Shown in pieces: positions 25,603 to 34,550 of a stretch of 64,000 nucleotides of DNA. The notes under the pieces were generated by a model. The model was given only the letters and a program-made list of their open reading frames with translations. It was not told the origin of the DNA and ran no database searches. How positions within the stretch are numbered: the first letter of the stretch is position 1; every line of letters begins with the position of its first letter. A program made the position numbers and the translations under genes. Source of the DNA: JAGQWW01 sp041392845 (lineage in GTDB: Bacteria; Bacteroidota; Bacteroidia; Chitinophagales; Saprospiraceae); NCBI GenBank assembly GCA_041392845.1, contig JAWKLG010000021.1:1-64000 (forward strand), read 5' to 3'.

Positions 25603-26454
25603 TTAATTCGCAGAAAACATCCCTCTTTGCTCCGCTTCTATTGGATCTTGCTTGAAAATGCCTTGAAAAGTGGCATATTCTGAAGGATAGAACATTTTAA
25701 ACCTGGTCGCATGGGTAAAGAAGTGAACAATCGCTACCGGTAAAATATCATCCTGAGGCAAACCAATAAATTTTTCAATCGACTCTTTTTTCAGACCACT
25801 GATTTGAGGAAGTTTTTCCCAAAAGTCAGCTCCAAATGATGGATATCTTTCATCAGGAAAGGAAACCATAAATACCTTTGCAAACTCATGCAAACCAATA
25901 TGGTAATACTGTTTGGTCTGAATATATCCCAGCATGAATTGCTCTATGGAAAACATCATCACTCCATCTTCTTCATAGATCTCAGAAGCATGGAGTTTTT
26001 CCGGGTGTTGTGGGGAAGGAAATGGGTGCTGGTACAAAATGATTTGTTCAAATTTCGACAGCAGATAATCTTCCAGACCAAAGGTTAGCCAAACGGCAGA
26101 AGAAGCAATCAAACCTTTTATATCTTCCGGGACATTTTCCATACCCTGAGGCATATACTCTCTTGAAAGATTAAAAAGGGTTACCCTGTTTCTGAATTTC
26201 TTTTTATCAGTAGTTCCCAGGCTTTTATAAAAGGTGAAATACTTATTGAAAAGGGTTTCAACCATGGGATCAATCTTCGGTGGTCTTCTCTTGTACCACC
26301 ACCAGTCAATTTGTGGACTTAAGGTGTAAATCAGTGCGAGTATAACAGCCGGAGGAGCAACATAAACCGCATAAGTGGGATCTTTTTCCCAGGCAAAATA
26401 CAAGGCTAAAAGCGCCATTATAATAAAAGGTGCTGCTACAATTCTGGATAACAT
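25603..26454 (-). CDS. MtfA (M90)-like membrane protein lacking the metal-binding motif
   Basis: 283 residues; two N-terminal hydrophobic segments (about 4-20 and 28-46) followed by a domain that resembles the MtfA/M90 zinc peptidase fold: FRNRVTLFNLSREY, IASSAVWLTFGLEDY, FEQIILYQHPFP, and LPVAIVHFFTHATRFK followed by YPSEYATFQGIFKQDP. The zinc motif of active members, HEFAH, reads HEFAK here (His189-Lys193), and the downstream glutamate ligand region (usually PAEFFA) reads LPVAIVHFF. It therefore probably does not cleave peptides by the MtfA mechanism. Family assignment is by pattern memory and is moderately sure. Confidence 0.65.
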   Translation of the reverse strand: MLSRIVAAPFIIMALLALYFAWEKDPTYAVYVAPPAVILALIYTLSPQIDWWWYKRRPPKIDPMVETLFNKYFTFYKSLGTTDKKKFRNRVTLFNLSREYMPQGMENVPEDIKGLIASSAVWLTFGLEDYLLSKFEQIILYQHPFPSPQHPEKLHASEIYEEDGVMMFSIEQFMLGYIQTKQYYHIGLHEFAKVFMVSFPDERYPSFGADFWEKLPQISGLKKESIEKFIGLPQDDILPVAIVHFFTHATRFKMFYPSEYATFQGIFKQDPIEAEQRGMFSAN

Positions 26455-26485
26455 ACTTCACTTCTTAATTCAAATATTCTCAAAA

Positions 26486-28003
26486 TCAGGTACCGAATTT
26501 CAAGCCCATTCGGATGTCCATTTTCTGGTCTTTTTTGACTCTGACAGATTTTTGCCCGTTGTCGCTGGTATAAAACTGTGTCTCCAGCAATATTCTTTTC
26601 GCTGTCTTTAAACGACTGAATTCGTCCGCTGTAAAATCAGAAAACAATACACTTTTGCCGACCCCTGTCACCTCTCCATTCCCGTCAACAGGAGCAGCCT
26701 CCAAAACAGGTTTCACCTCATCAAACAATGAATCCAACACAACTCCATTTTCGTCGATGAAGTATCCTTGAAGTCTAACTTCCACACCCAATTCATTTTC
26801 TGAAACTATTTTAAACTCTGCCTCTTTCACATCATCATAACCTGAGAAATCCCACTCCAGGGTATCGTTGATAGTGAATCCGGAAGCCCTTCCATATAAA
26901 GGCAAGTCCACTTCAACTATAAAGAGGTATTCACTATTTTCTGTTATGAAACCTCTGATATTTTCATCCTCATCTGGATTGGTAATTGCCTCTACGAAAT
27001 AAACAATCTCCTTTGGACCGGCGCCTAAAATCTGAGGCATGTTCGAATTCTGATTGTCAAAAATAAAGGTATCAATGACTGTTTGCCCAATCTCATTTGG
27101 AAAACTCGGATACCCAAAATATGGAGGTGTATCGATATAAGGGCTTTGTAAGGAAATTACACCTTCATTAATAGTATTCACATCAAAGTAATGAATAATG
27201 GCCTGCGTAGGAACCCCAAAAGAATTATTGGAATAAATGGAAATCTTGGGTTCATTGAAATAAATATCTCCTGTGGTCCAACTGTCAAAGAAGTCAATCA
27301 AAATTGTATCAGGACTGGACTCATGAACCACTCTTCCAAAATACCCTACGAAAAGAGAAAACTCAATATTAGAGATATACATATTGAAAATACCGGGAGG
27401 TATTACCACTTTTTCTCCTGTAGAAAGGTTGGTAGCAGTATATTCAAAATATATTGAGTCACGGTTAGGTGCCAATCGGTACCCTTCTAAATCAAAGGTG
27501 TCATTTATACTCCCAAACTGTCCGATTACAAATGAACCTGAAAGTGTATCCGTACCTTGATGCACACTTGGAAACTTCCAATCCACTTTGAGATTTGCAG
27601 ATTGAGTATTGAACATTGAAAGAACTACCTGTCCACGCCTCAAATCCATAAAATCCACATCGATGGAATCAATAGAAAATGGCAAGGCGATTAAGGTATC
27701 AATTATAGGAACAAATGGAATTTCTTCCAGCCTTTTTTGAAAAGATTCAAATATCTCAATACTGGTTTTGGTTTCAAGTCTTCCTTTATAATTGAGTCGA
27801 ATGGTTCCGTCCGGATCAAAAAATAAAAAGGTATTTTCCTCTACATTATCCAAAAGATCGGACATTGAAAATTGTGCTGACCCAAGTGGAATGGCAAATT
27901 CGGCGCCGTCAATTTCGTAATTGACACCATCCAGTTCGTCAAATTTGTTACATCCAAATGTCAGGAAAGTGGCTGCTAAAAGTCCAAAAAGTAATTTATT
28001 CAT
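26486..28003 (-). CDS. Large lipoprotein of unknown function
   Basis: About 505 residues. Signal peptide MNKLLFGLLAATFLTFGC gives a lipidated Cys18. The mature protein is beta-rich, with EIDGAEFAIPLGSAQFSMSD near the start, a typical opening of uncharacterised Bacteroidota surface or periplasmic lipoproteins that describe several beta-sandwich units. I see no catalytic motif. An upstream ATG at 28030 would add nine residues before the signal peptide and is less likely. It lies between the MtfA-like gene and the MBL hydrolase gene, all on the same strand. Confidence 0.72.
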   Translation of the reverse strand: MNKLLFGLLAATFLTFGCNKFDELDGVNYEIDGAEFAIPLGSAQFSMSDLLDNVEENTFLFFDPDGTIRLNYKGRLETKTSIEIFESFQKRLEEIPFVPIIDTLIALPFSIDSIDVDFMDLRRGQVVLSMFNTQSANLKVDWKFPSVHQGTDTLSGSFVIGQFGSINDTFDLEGYRLAPNRDSIYFEYTATNLSTGEKVVIPPGIFNMYISNIEFSLFVGYFGRVVHESSPDTILIDFFDSWTTGDIYFNEPKISIYSNNSFGVPTQAIIHYFDVNTINEGVISLQSPYIDTPPYFGYPSFPNEIGQTVIDTFIFDNQNSNMPQILGAGPKEIVYFVEAITNPDEDENIRGFITENSEYLFIVEVDLPLYGRASGFTINDTLEWDFSGYDDVKEAEFKIVSENELGVEVRLQGYFIDENGVVLDSLFDEVKPVLEAAPVDGNGEVTGVGKSVLFSDFTADEFSRLKTAKRILLETQFYTSDNGQKSVRVKKDQKMDIRMGLKFGT

Positions 28004-28122
28004 AAGTAAACCGGGGCTTTTATCTGGCAAAGATGCTGTATTTCAAGTCATTGCAAATTAAAATTTCAAAAAGAGTGCTCCAAACGTCAAAACAAACTAA
28101 TACCCACCTAAGGTTCAATTTG

Positions 28123-29529
28123 TTATTTCAAATCAAATGTTTGACCCAGTTTTGGAATTTCAATGTCTTTGAAACCAAATTTCCCCAAATGATCCCTGAA
28201 ATGAACCTGCGCGTCATAATCACCATGCACCAGGAATAATTTCTTCACTGACTTTTCCTGATTTTTTAGAAAATAAGTCATCTCATCCTTGTCACCATGC
28301 GCAGAGAAAGAATCCATAATCTCTATATCAGCCAAAATCTGCTTGTTCTGGCCAAACAGATAAACAGAGGGATTTCCGGCACGGATATGTCCACCTGTTG
28401 TACCTGGAGCACAATAGCCAACTACCAGCAAAGTGTTTTTTGGATTGTCTATATTGTTATACAAATGATGCACAATTCGTCCCGCATTCATCATTCCTGA
28501 AGCACTGATGATGATACAGGGCTTCTTCATTTTATTCAATTTCTTGGAGCCCTCCACACTATGTACATATTGGAGTCGATTGAACCCAAAAGGATTGGGA
28601 TCAATCATCATATAATCGTGCAACTCTTCATCATAACATTCCGGATGGGTACCAAAGACAACAGTTGCATTAACGGCAAGTGGACTATCAACATAAACAG
28701 GAATAGGTGGTAACATGCCGGCAGTTTCCATTTGGTCCAGCATATAAACGATTTCCTGTGTCCGACCGACACTGAAAGCAGGAATAATCAATTTCCCTTT
28801 CTTTTCTACGCAGGTCTTTTTGATTATTTCTAAAAATTTGGAGGCTTCGGCAGGTGCTTCATCGTGTAATCTGTCACCATAAGTCGACTCACAAATCAAA
28901 TAATCCATTTCGGGCATCGGATCCGGATCCCTCAAAATAGGTCTTGCCGGTCTCCCGATATCTCCTGTAAATCCAACCTTTATCTCCTCTCCATTTTCCT
29001 TCACTTTCAAAGACACACTGGCGCTTCCTAAAATATGCCCTGCATCTCTAAATTGCACTTCGATGGAATGATTGATTTTAAACCATTTATCATAACCATG
29101 TCCTACAAACAAATTCATGGTTTGATGAACATCCCTGCTGGTATAAAGCGGCTCTACTTTTTGTGCATTTTTCTCTTTCCGTCTGGCAATTTTGGTTTTA
29201 TACTCCGCATCACCTTCCTGAATTTTTGCACTATCCAAAAGCATGATGGCACACAAACTTTTGGTTGCATGTGTACAATGTATCTCTCCCCGAAAACCAT
29301 CCTTCACCAATTTGGGTATCCTCCCGGAATGATCGATATGTGCGTGCGAAAGAATCAATACATCAATCTCTTTGGGATCAAACAACCACTTCTCATTGAA
29401 TCCTTCCATATCCTTGGATCCGCCTTGATACAACCCACAATCCAAAAGTACTTTTAGTCCGTTGTCAAGGGTCAGCAAATGAGAACTTCCGGTTACTTCT
29501 CTGGCTGCTCCACAAAATTTTACCTGCAT
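28123..29529 (-). CDS. MBL-fold beta-CASP RNA-processing-type hydrolase
   Basis: 468 residues of the CPSF73/YSH1-like family. The zinc site is complete: HAHIDH at 62-67, DAGHILGSA, GDIGRPARPILRDP; the beta-CASP region has KGKLIIPAFSVGRTQEI, PCIIISASGMMNAGRI and the C-terminal FSAHGDKDE and LVHGD histidines. Members act as endo- or 5'-exoribonucleases; the cellular RNA target here is unknown. ATG start directly preceded by the repeat-rich intergenic region with the long 7-mer tract. Confidence 0.9.
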   Translation of the reverse strand: MQVKFCGAAREVTGSSHLLTLDNGLKVLLDCGLYQGGSKDMEGFNEKWLFDPKEIDVLILSHAHIDHSGRIPKLVKDGFRGEIHCTHATKSLCAIMLLDSAKIQEGDAEYKTKIARRKEKNAQKVEPLYTSRDVHQTMNLFVGHGYDKWFKINHSIEVQFRDAGHILGSASVSLKVKENGEEIKVGFTGDIGRPARPILRDPDPMPEMDYLICESTYGDRLHDEAPAEASKFLEIIKKTCVEKKGKLIIPAFSVGRTQEIVYMLDQMETAGMLPPIPVYVDSPLAVNATVVFGTHPECYDEELHDYMMIDPNPFGFNRLQYVHSVEGSKKLNKMKKPCIIISASGMMNAGRIVHHLYNNIDNPKNTLLVVGYCAPGTTGGHIRAGNPSVYLFGQNKQILADIEIMDSFSAHGDKDEMTYFLKNQEKSVKKLFLVHGDYDAQVHFRDHLGKFGFKDIEIPKLGQTFDLK

Positions 29530-29599
29530 AGTCTTGTTTCTTGTTTAGGTGAATTTAGCCTGTCAAAACCAGGCAAGCTGCAATATACGAAATGACATG

Positions 29600-29763
29600 G
29601 GTTCGTGACTCGTTTGCTCGTGCTCGTTTGCTCGTGGCTCGTGGCTCGTGGCTCGTGGCTCGTGGCTCGTGGCTGTGGCTCGTGGCTCGTGGCTCGTGGC
29701 CGTGGCTCGTGGCTCGTGGCTCGTGGCTCGTGGCTCGTGGCTCGTGGCTCGTGGCTCGTGGCT
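29600..29763. repeat. Long 7-bp tandem repeat tract (GGCTCGT, about 20 units)
   Basis: Begins with variant units (GGTTCGT, GACTCGT, TTGCTCGT) and becomes nearly pure GGCTCGT, with two 6-base units (GGCTGT, GGCCGT) that shift the phase. It is the longest tract here. Because 7 is not a multiple of 3 and the unit contains no stop in these phases, spurious open frames run through it on both strands. Confidence 0.92.
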
Positions 29764-30038
29764 ACCGACAATTTTTTTAGGAACCTTTGTTCATTACCAG
29801 CAAGAATTTTTAAAAAAAATTGATGGGAATCGTTCCTAATGATTTCTCCAAACCACAAATAGAATGGTAGGTCAAGGGCATGCCCTTGACCTACCATTCT
29901 ATTTGATTATCAACGATTTAACTCAATTGACCTGGAATTTCAAACTACGATCCATCTGGCTAACGAGCCAACGAGCCCCCGATCAAAAAAGGCCACCCTG
30001 AAAACAGATTGACCTCTTTTGTAAGCTTTAAGGAAGCT
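29764..30038. other. Intergenic region with palindrome
   Basis: Besides the 50-bp palindrome it holds a short 7-mer-like stretch (CTAACGAGCCAACGAGCC near 29959). I see no gene or clear promoter. Confidence 0.5.
29856..29905. repeat. Perfect 50-bp palindrome without loop
   Basis: Left arm CAAATAGAATGGTAGGTCAAGG-type sequence at 29856-29880 is the exact reverse complement of 29881-29905; the centre is GGGCATGCCC. It can form a 25-bp hairpin or cruciform. It lies about 93 bp after the 7-mer tract and 134 bp before the stop of the downstream Skp gene. There is no T-tract. Confidence 0.9.
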
Positions 30039-30590
30039 TTATTCTTTTGGTTCCGGCATTTGTTCAGGCATTTTAATGCCCAATTTGTCCATCACCATTT
30101 TTGTAACGTTGGTGCTGTCGTCAGCATAAAGAAGGATTCCGGTTCCAGGGCTGGCATCAAAAATGAACTGATAACCATTTTCCTTTGCTACTTCCTGGAT
30201 AGCTACATTGATTCTTTCCAAAAGTGGCTCCAGCAACTCGTTTCTTTTGGCCTGAATTTTCTGAACCATTTCCTGCTCATATTGACCAATTTCATTTTGC
30301 TGTGCCATCAGGGCAGCTTCTTCTTCTTCCATTTGTTTAGGAGAAAGAGAACCTTCTTGTTGTTTTTTCTGAACTTCCTGGTATTTCATCTGGAAGTCTT
30401 CCACCATTTTCTTACCTCTTTCCTGATATTGTTTCTTGGTAACTTCCAAAGAACTTTCTGCCTGTTTCATTTCAGGCATTAAAGACAAAACAGCAGCAGA
30501 GTTGAGGTAACCAAATTTCTGGGCGTGAACCAGGTTTGTCATCAAAAGGCAAACGAGGGCTATTCCTCCAGCTTTGATTAATCTTTTCAT
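30039..30590 (-). CDS. OmpH/Skp family outer-membrane protein chaperone
   Basis: 183-residue periplasmic chaperone. Signal peptide to about residue 23 (NLVHAQ), then FGYLNSAAVLSLMPEM, a long helical coiled-coil arm (about 45-130, rich in Q, E and K), and the returning strand NGYQFIFDASPGTGILLYAD. This is the Skp layout that holds unfolded outer-membrane proteins for the BAM complex. Tandem with a second Skp paralogue 72 bp upstream; in many Bacteroidota the pair follows bamA, which is not seen here. Confidence 0.92.
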   Translation of the reverse strand: MKRLIKAGGIALVCLLMTNLVHAQKFGYLNSAAVLSLMPEMKQAESSLEVTKKQYQERGKKMVEDFQMKYQEVQKKQQEGSLSPKQMEEEEAALMAQQNEIGQYEQEMVQKIQAKRNELLEPLLERINVAIQEVAKENGYQFIFDASPGTGILLYADDSTNVTKMVMDKLGIKMPEQMPEPKE

Positions 30591-30662
30591 GTTAGGTAGT
30601 TGTGTCTGATTTTAAATTAAGCATTCCGGTTTTCAGGGAAAGCGGCGCAAATTTAGTTTTTC

Positions 30663-31181
30663 TTATTTGTTTACACCTAATACTTTTTGAATATCCTCTG
30701 TTTTGTCATACTGATCATTTGCAAAAATGATCCCGGCATTGCTTCCACGGTCGAAAATGAAGTCAAATCCATTGTCATTTGCATAAGTCTGAATGGCTTT
30801 ATAAACCTTTTCCTGAATAGGCTGCACCAATTCCTGTCTTTTTTCAAATAACTCACCTTCCGGACCAAATTTTACTTTTTGCTTTTCGCGAACGGCTTTT
30901 TCCTTTTCCATGATCTCGTCCTCACGCTGCTTGCGTTGATCATCACTCAAAAGCACCTGTTCAGCCTGGTAACGGTTGTACAAACCTTTGATTTCATCGT
31001 AATCCTGCGCAATCTCTTGTCTCCACTGAGCCGCAACCTTGTCCAATTGGGTTTGAGCATTGGTATATTCTGTCATGTTTTCAAGAATCTGGCTCACATT
31101 TACAGTTGCAATTCGTTGAGCACTTAGGGTAAGCGTAAGAACAAAGGCAAAAGCCAGAGTAGTAGCAATTTTCTTAAACAT
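30663..31181 (-). CDS. OmpH/Skp family outer-membrane protein chaperone
   Basis: 172-residue paralogue of the preceding entry. Signal peptide to about residue 21 (LSAQ), IATVNVSQILENMTEY, a coiled-coil arm (about 40-120) and the end strand NGFDFIFDRGSNAGIIFAND. The two proteins differ enough to be an old duplication, perhaps forming mixed trimers. It is the first gene of the pair, with a -7-like box about 40 bp upstream. Confidence 0.92.
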   Translation of the reverse strand: MFKKIATTLAFAFVLTLTLSAQRIATVNVSQILENMTEYTNAQTQLDKVAAQWRQEIAQDYDEIKGLYNRYQAEQVLLSDDQRKQREDEIMEKEKAVREKQKVKFGPEGELFEKRQELVQPIQEKVYKAIQTYANDNGFDFIFDRGSNAGIIFANDQYDKTEDIQKVLGVNK

Positions 31182-31562
31182 AGTATTTCGAGTTTATTTT
31201 ATAATCTGTTTATTAAAATGTCAAAATTAATTATTTATTGTTGATTACTGATTTAAAGACTACAAAACCGAGCCAAAAGTAACAGGCCCATATTTTCAAA
31301 AAAAGGAACAAAAAACTAATAAATTTCACTGAAAATCAACTCTTTATATAAAATTTCCTGCCTTTTTTTGTTTCACGCTTAACGAAGGTTTAACGGCCAA
31401 CCCAGGTGTTTTAACAAGATATTATAAGGCTTTCATTTTTCCAGGAGGCCATTTCTGTTCTAAAATTTACAGCTAACATCGTACATCCGTTTCAAATATT
31501 CTTTTCAAAAAACCTTATATTTACCTACCAACTGATTGTTTCAATACTAAAACACCACTGCT
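31182..31562. other. 381-bp divergent intergenic region
   Basis: Separates the skp pair from the T9SS cargo genes. It has the -7-like box above, and a stretch near 31370 (TTTCACGCTTAACGAAGG) that resembles the inner part of the MITE-like repeats. The last 25 bp before the T9SS gene are repeated before its downstream paralogue. No gene seen. Confidence 0.5.
31222..31229 (-). promoter_or_regulatory. Candidate -7 box of the skp pair
   Basis: Minus strand TAATTTTG, a full TAnnTTTG match 41 bp before the start codon; no -33 TTG at normal spacing. Confidence 0.35.
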
Positions 31563-33032
31563 ATGAGATCCTTAGCTATCTCCTTCTTTATCTTTTCCTA
31601 TACCCAACTCATTTTTGCTCAAGAACTAACCACCTGTGGCCAATTGGCGGATGAGCCTCCCGGGTGTTTTCTTTGTCAAACGACTACAATTTTTGAAAAT
31701 AAAGGTTTTACACCTGAGTACCCCGGACAAACCTATGAATGCGGCGACATTGAAAATAATTTTTGGATAAGTATCATACCCACAGAAACCACCGTGGTCA
31801 TTGATATTTTTAGTTACAATTGCGCCTCTATTTATGGAATTCAATACATTTTATACAATCAACAATTAGAACCTGTTTCTACCTGTTTCTCCAATTTTGA
31901 TCTCCCTTCTCCACTTAATGCAGTGAATCTAATACCAGGTGAACTCTATTATCTTATGGTAGATGGTTTGTACGGAGATGTTTGTACGAATTCAATTAAG
32001 TTAATATCTGGAGTTTATATTCCCGAAGCAAAAACTCCCCAAATTAAATCCCCTGAAAACATACCCGACACAGTCTGTATTGGAGAATCAGTTTGTATAG
32101 AACTGGAAAATCAAATCCCATTTGTAGGATTTGAATGGAACACTGATTTTGAAAGTGATATCCAAACCTTTGCTAAAGGGCAAAACGCTTGCATCCGTTT
32201 CACCAGACCAGGCTTAAATGAAATAGAAATTTCATCCATCAATCCTTGTAATAATCCAGACACCAGTGTCTTTGTTTCCATTTTTGTAAAATCACCAGGT
32301 ATTAATTCATTTCTTGATACGACAATCTGTGAAGGAAACTGCCTTGAGTTTTATGACAGTAGTTTTTGTAATGCAGGTCATCACTTTTATTACCATAATG
32401 ATGGAGATCCGGAAAACTGTGGTTCTGTAGACCTTATCAAAATTGATTTCCTTCCCAATCTTAATACCAATGAGTCCAGAGAGATATGCAAAGGTGATTC
32501 AACCTTCTGGAATGGAACTTACATTTTCAATCAGGTAAATTACACATATCATAAACCTGACTCTATAACAGGTTGTGATCATATTTTTGAATTGGAATTG
32601 AATACTAAGGATACTTTTTATACCAATCGAGTTTATGAATACAATGAAGGAGATATTTTAAACGGAATTGTCCTAACCAATGATACTACGCTGGTTTACA
32701 ATCTTAGTACAGTTGAAGGATGCGACAGTACAGTCATATACCGAATTCAAGTAAAGAAAAGTAGCACCAATTCACCAGATATTTCAAAAGAACCATTGAC
32801 CATTTTCCCCAATCCAAATGATGGAAACTTTTTTATTTCTTTGAAAGAAAAGTTGAACACTGAAACTGACATTACCATCAGGGATTTATCTGGAAAAATT
32901 GTTTATCAAGAGAAAAAACCTAAAAATGTTTCGCAGTTTGACATTCGGACTAAACTAAGTTCCGGCATTTATTTTCTGGAAATTTCAAATAGTCAAAATA
33001 AATGGCTAAAACGAATAGTAGTCCTTGATTAA
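31563..33032 (+). CDS. T9SS-exported surface protein, tandem paralogue 1
   Basis: 489 residues. Signal peptide (about 1-20, ending FAQ), N-terminal domain with QLADEPPGCFLCQTTTIFEN and EYPGQTYECGDIENNFWISI, a feature shared by Bacteroidota surface proteins that recognise or hold ligands in a beta-sandwich. A PKD/gliding-type middle (ICEGNCLEFYD, EICKGDSTFWNGTY) follows, and the type A T9SS sorting domain at the end (IFPNPNDGNFFISL through SSGIYFLEISNS). Many cysteines suggest disulfide-stabilised domains. Forms a tandem pair with the next gene, 51 bp away, likely co-transcribed. Adhesive or structural role is inferred. Confidence 0.85.
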   Translation: MRSLAISFFIFSYTQLIFAQELTTCGQLADEPPGCFLCQTTTIFENKGFTPEYPGQTYECGDIENNFWISIIPTETTVVIDIFSYNCASIYGIQYILYNQQLEPVSTCFSNFDLPSPLNAVNLIPGELYYLMVDGLYGDVCTNSIKLISGVYIPEAKTPQIKSPENIPDTVCIGESVCIELENQIPFVGFEWNTDFESDIQTFAKGQNACIRFTRPGLNEIEISSINPCNNPDTSVFVSIFVKSPGINSFLDTTICEGNCLEFYDSSFCNAGHHFYYHNDGDPENCGSVDLIKIDFLPNLNTNESREICKGDSTFWNGTYIFNQVNYTYHKPDSITGCDHIFELELNTKDTFYTNRVYEYNEGDILNGIVLTNDTTLVYNLSTVEGCDSTVIYRIQVKKSSTNSPDISKEPLTIFPNPNDGNFFISLKEKLNTETDITIRDLSGKIVYQEKKPKNVSQFDIRTKLSSGIYFLEISNSQNKWLKRIVVLD

Positions 33033-33083
33033 ATTCCATAAAAATTATTACCTCGATTGTTTCAATACTAAAACGCCTCTATT

Positions 33084-34550
33084 ATGAGAACCTCAGTAAT
33101 CTTCCTTCTTTTTGTATTTTTTAATCAAACTTTCCTTGCTCAAGAACTAACCACCTGTGGCCAACTGGCCGATGAACCTCCCGGGTGTTTCCTTTGCGAT
33201 AGAACAGTTACTTTTCGAAATGAAGGATTTACACCTGAATATCCTGGTCAAGAATTTCAATGTGGGTCAGTTGAAAATAGTTTTTGGATAAGCGTAATCC
33301 CAACGGAACCAGAAATAACCATTACACTGGAAAGTAGTAATTGTGATAAGGGCCATTTATTACAATTTCTACTATACAATCAGCTTCTTGAACCTGTAAC
33401 TCCTTGTTATGGAAGTTCTGATTGGGGAGCGATGAACGCTAAAAATCTCGTGCCAGGTGAATTGTATTACTTGATGGTGGACGGTTTTGATGGTGCTGTA
33501 TGCGACATGGGCATAACCTTTGTTTCCGGCATTTACATTCCCGAAGCAAAAACGCCAAAAATTAAATCTCCTGAAAACATACCAGACACGGTCTGTATTG
33601 GAGAACCCGTTTGCATAGAACTGGAAAATCAAATCCCATTTGTAGGATTTGAATGGAACACTGATTTTGAAAGTGATATCCAAACCTTTGCAAAAGGGCA
33701 AAACGCTTGCATCCGTTTCACCAGACCAGGCTTAAATGAAATAGAAATTTCATCCATCAACCCTTGTAATAATCCAGACACCAGTGTTTTTGTTTCCATT
33801 TTTGTAAAATCACCAGTTATTAATTCATTTCTTGATACGACAATCTGTGAAGGAACCTGTCTTGTATTCTATGATAGCACTTTTTGTGGTGCTGGTTATC
33901 ACTTCTATTTTCATAATATAAATGACCCGGAATTATGTGATTCAGTGGATCTTATAAATATAGATTTCCATCCGAATCCTTTTCCAAGAGAAACCAGGGA
34001 GATTTGTAAAGGTGATTCAACTTTCTGGAAAGGAACTTACCCATACAACGAGGGCAGATATGCCTTTAACCATCATGATAGTTTAACAGGCTGTGATTAT
34101 AAGATTGAACTGGATTTGTATACCAAGGATACCTTTTACACCAATCTTATTTTTGAATTTAATGAGGGTGATACTTTAAATGGAATTGTCCTTACCAATG
34201 ATACTATACTCGTCTACAATCTATATACCATTGATGGTTGCGACAGTACAGTCCTTTACCAAATTCAGGTAAAGAAAAGTGGCACCAATTCACCCGGCAT
34301 CCAAGAGGAGCCAATGACCATTTTCCCCAATCCGAATAATGGAAACTTTTTTATTGAATGGAATATAGCCGAGCCCAAGGCTTCTTCCTATACCATAAAG
34401 GATCTTTCAGGCCGCTTGATACTTCAAGGCATTATTCCTGGCAGTGGCATTAAAATCCCGGTCCAAGCAAATCTTTCTTCGGGAGTTTACTTTCTGGAAG
34501 TAAGTTCTGGTCAGGAAAAATGGTCCCGGAGATTTGTTGTCCTGAATTAG
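33084..34550 (+). CDS. T9SS-exported surface protein, tandem paralogue 2
   Basis: 488 residues, same architecture as its upstream neighbour: signal peptide ending FLAQ, DEPPGCFLCDRTVTFRN, middle repeats (ICEGTCLVFYD, EICKGDSTFWKGTY) and a T9SS type A tail (IFPNPNNGNFFIEW through SSGVYFLEVSSG). The central block (codons about 160-255) is nearly identical in DNA to the paralogue while N- and C-terminal parts differ at many positions. Its TAG stop overlaps by four bases the stop of the convergent oxidoreductase gene. Confidence 0.85.
   Translation: MRTSVIFLLFVFFNQTFLAQELTTCGQLADEPPGCFLCDRTVTFRNEGFTPEYPGQEFQCGSVENSFWISVIPTEPEITITLESSNCDKGHLLQFLLYNQLLEPVTPCYGSSDWGAMNAKNLVPGELYYLMVDGFDGAVCDMGITFVSGIYIPEAKTPKIKSPENIPDTVCIGEPVCIELENQIPFVGFEWNTDFESDIQTFAKGQNACIRFTRPGLNEIEISSINPCNNPDTSVFVSIFVKSPVINSFLDTTICEGTCLVFYDSTFCGAGYHFYFHNINDPELCDSVDLINIDFHPNPFPRETREICKGDSTFWKGTYPYNEGRYAFNHHDSLTGCDYKIELDLYTKDTFYTNLIFEFNEGDTLNGIVLTNDTILVYNLYTIDGCDSTVLYQIQVKKSGTNSPGIQEEPMTIFPNPNNGNFFIEWNIAEPKASSYTIKDLSGRLILQGIIPGSGIKIPVQANLSSGVYFLEVSSGQEKWSRRFVVLN

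Noticed and set aside
29520..29897. Open reading frames of 62-125 codons through the GGCTCGT tract on both strands
   Set aside because: They are products of the 7-bp repeat translated in each frame, with proteins like repeated WLVARGS or ATSHEPR; there is no start context, domain or codon bias.
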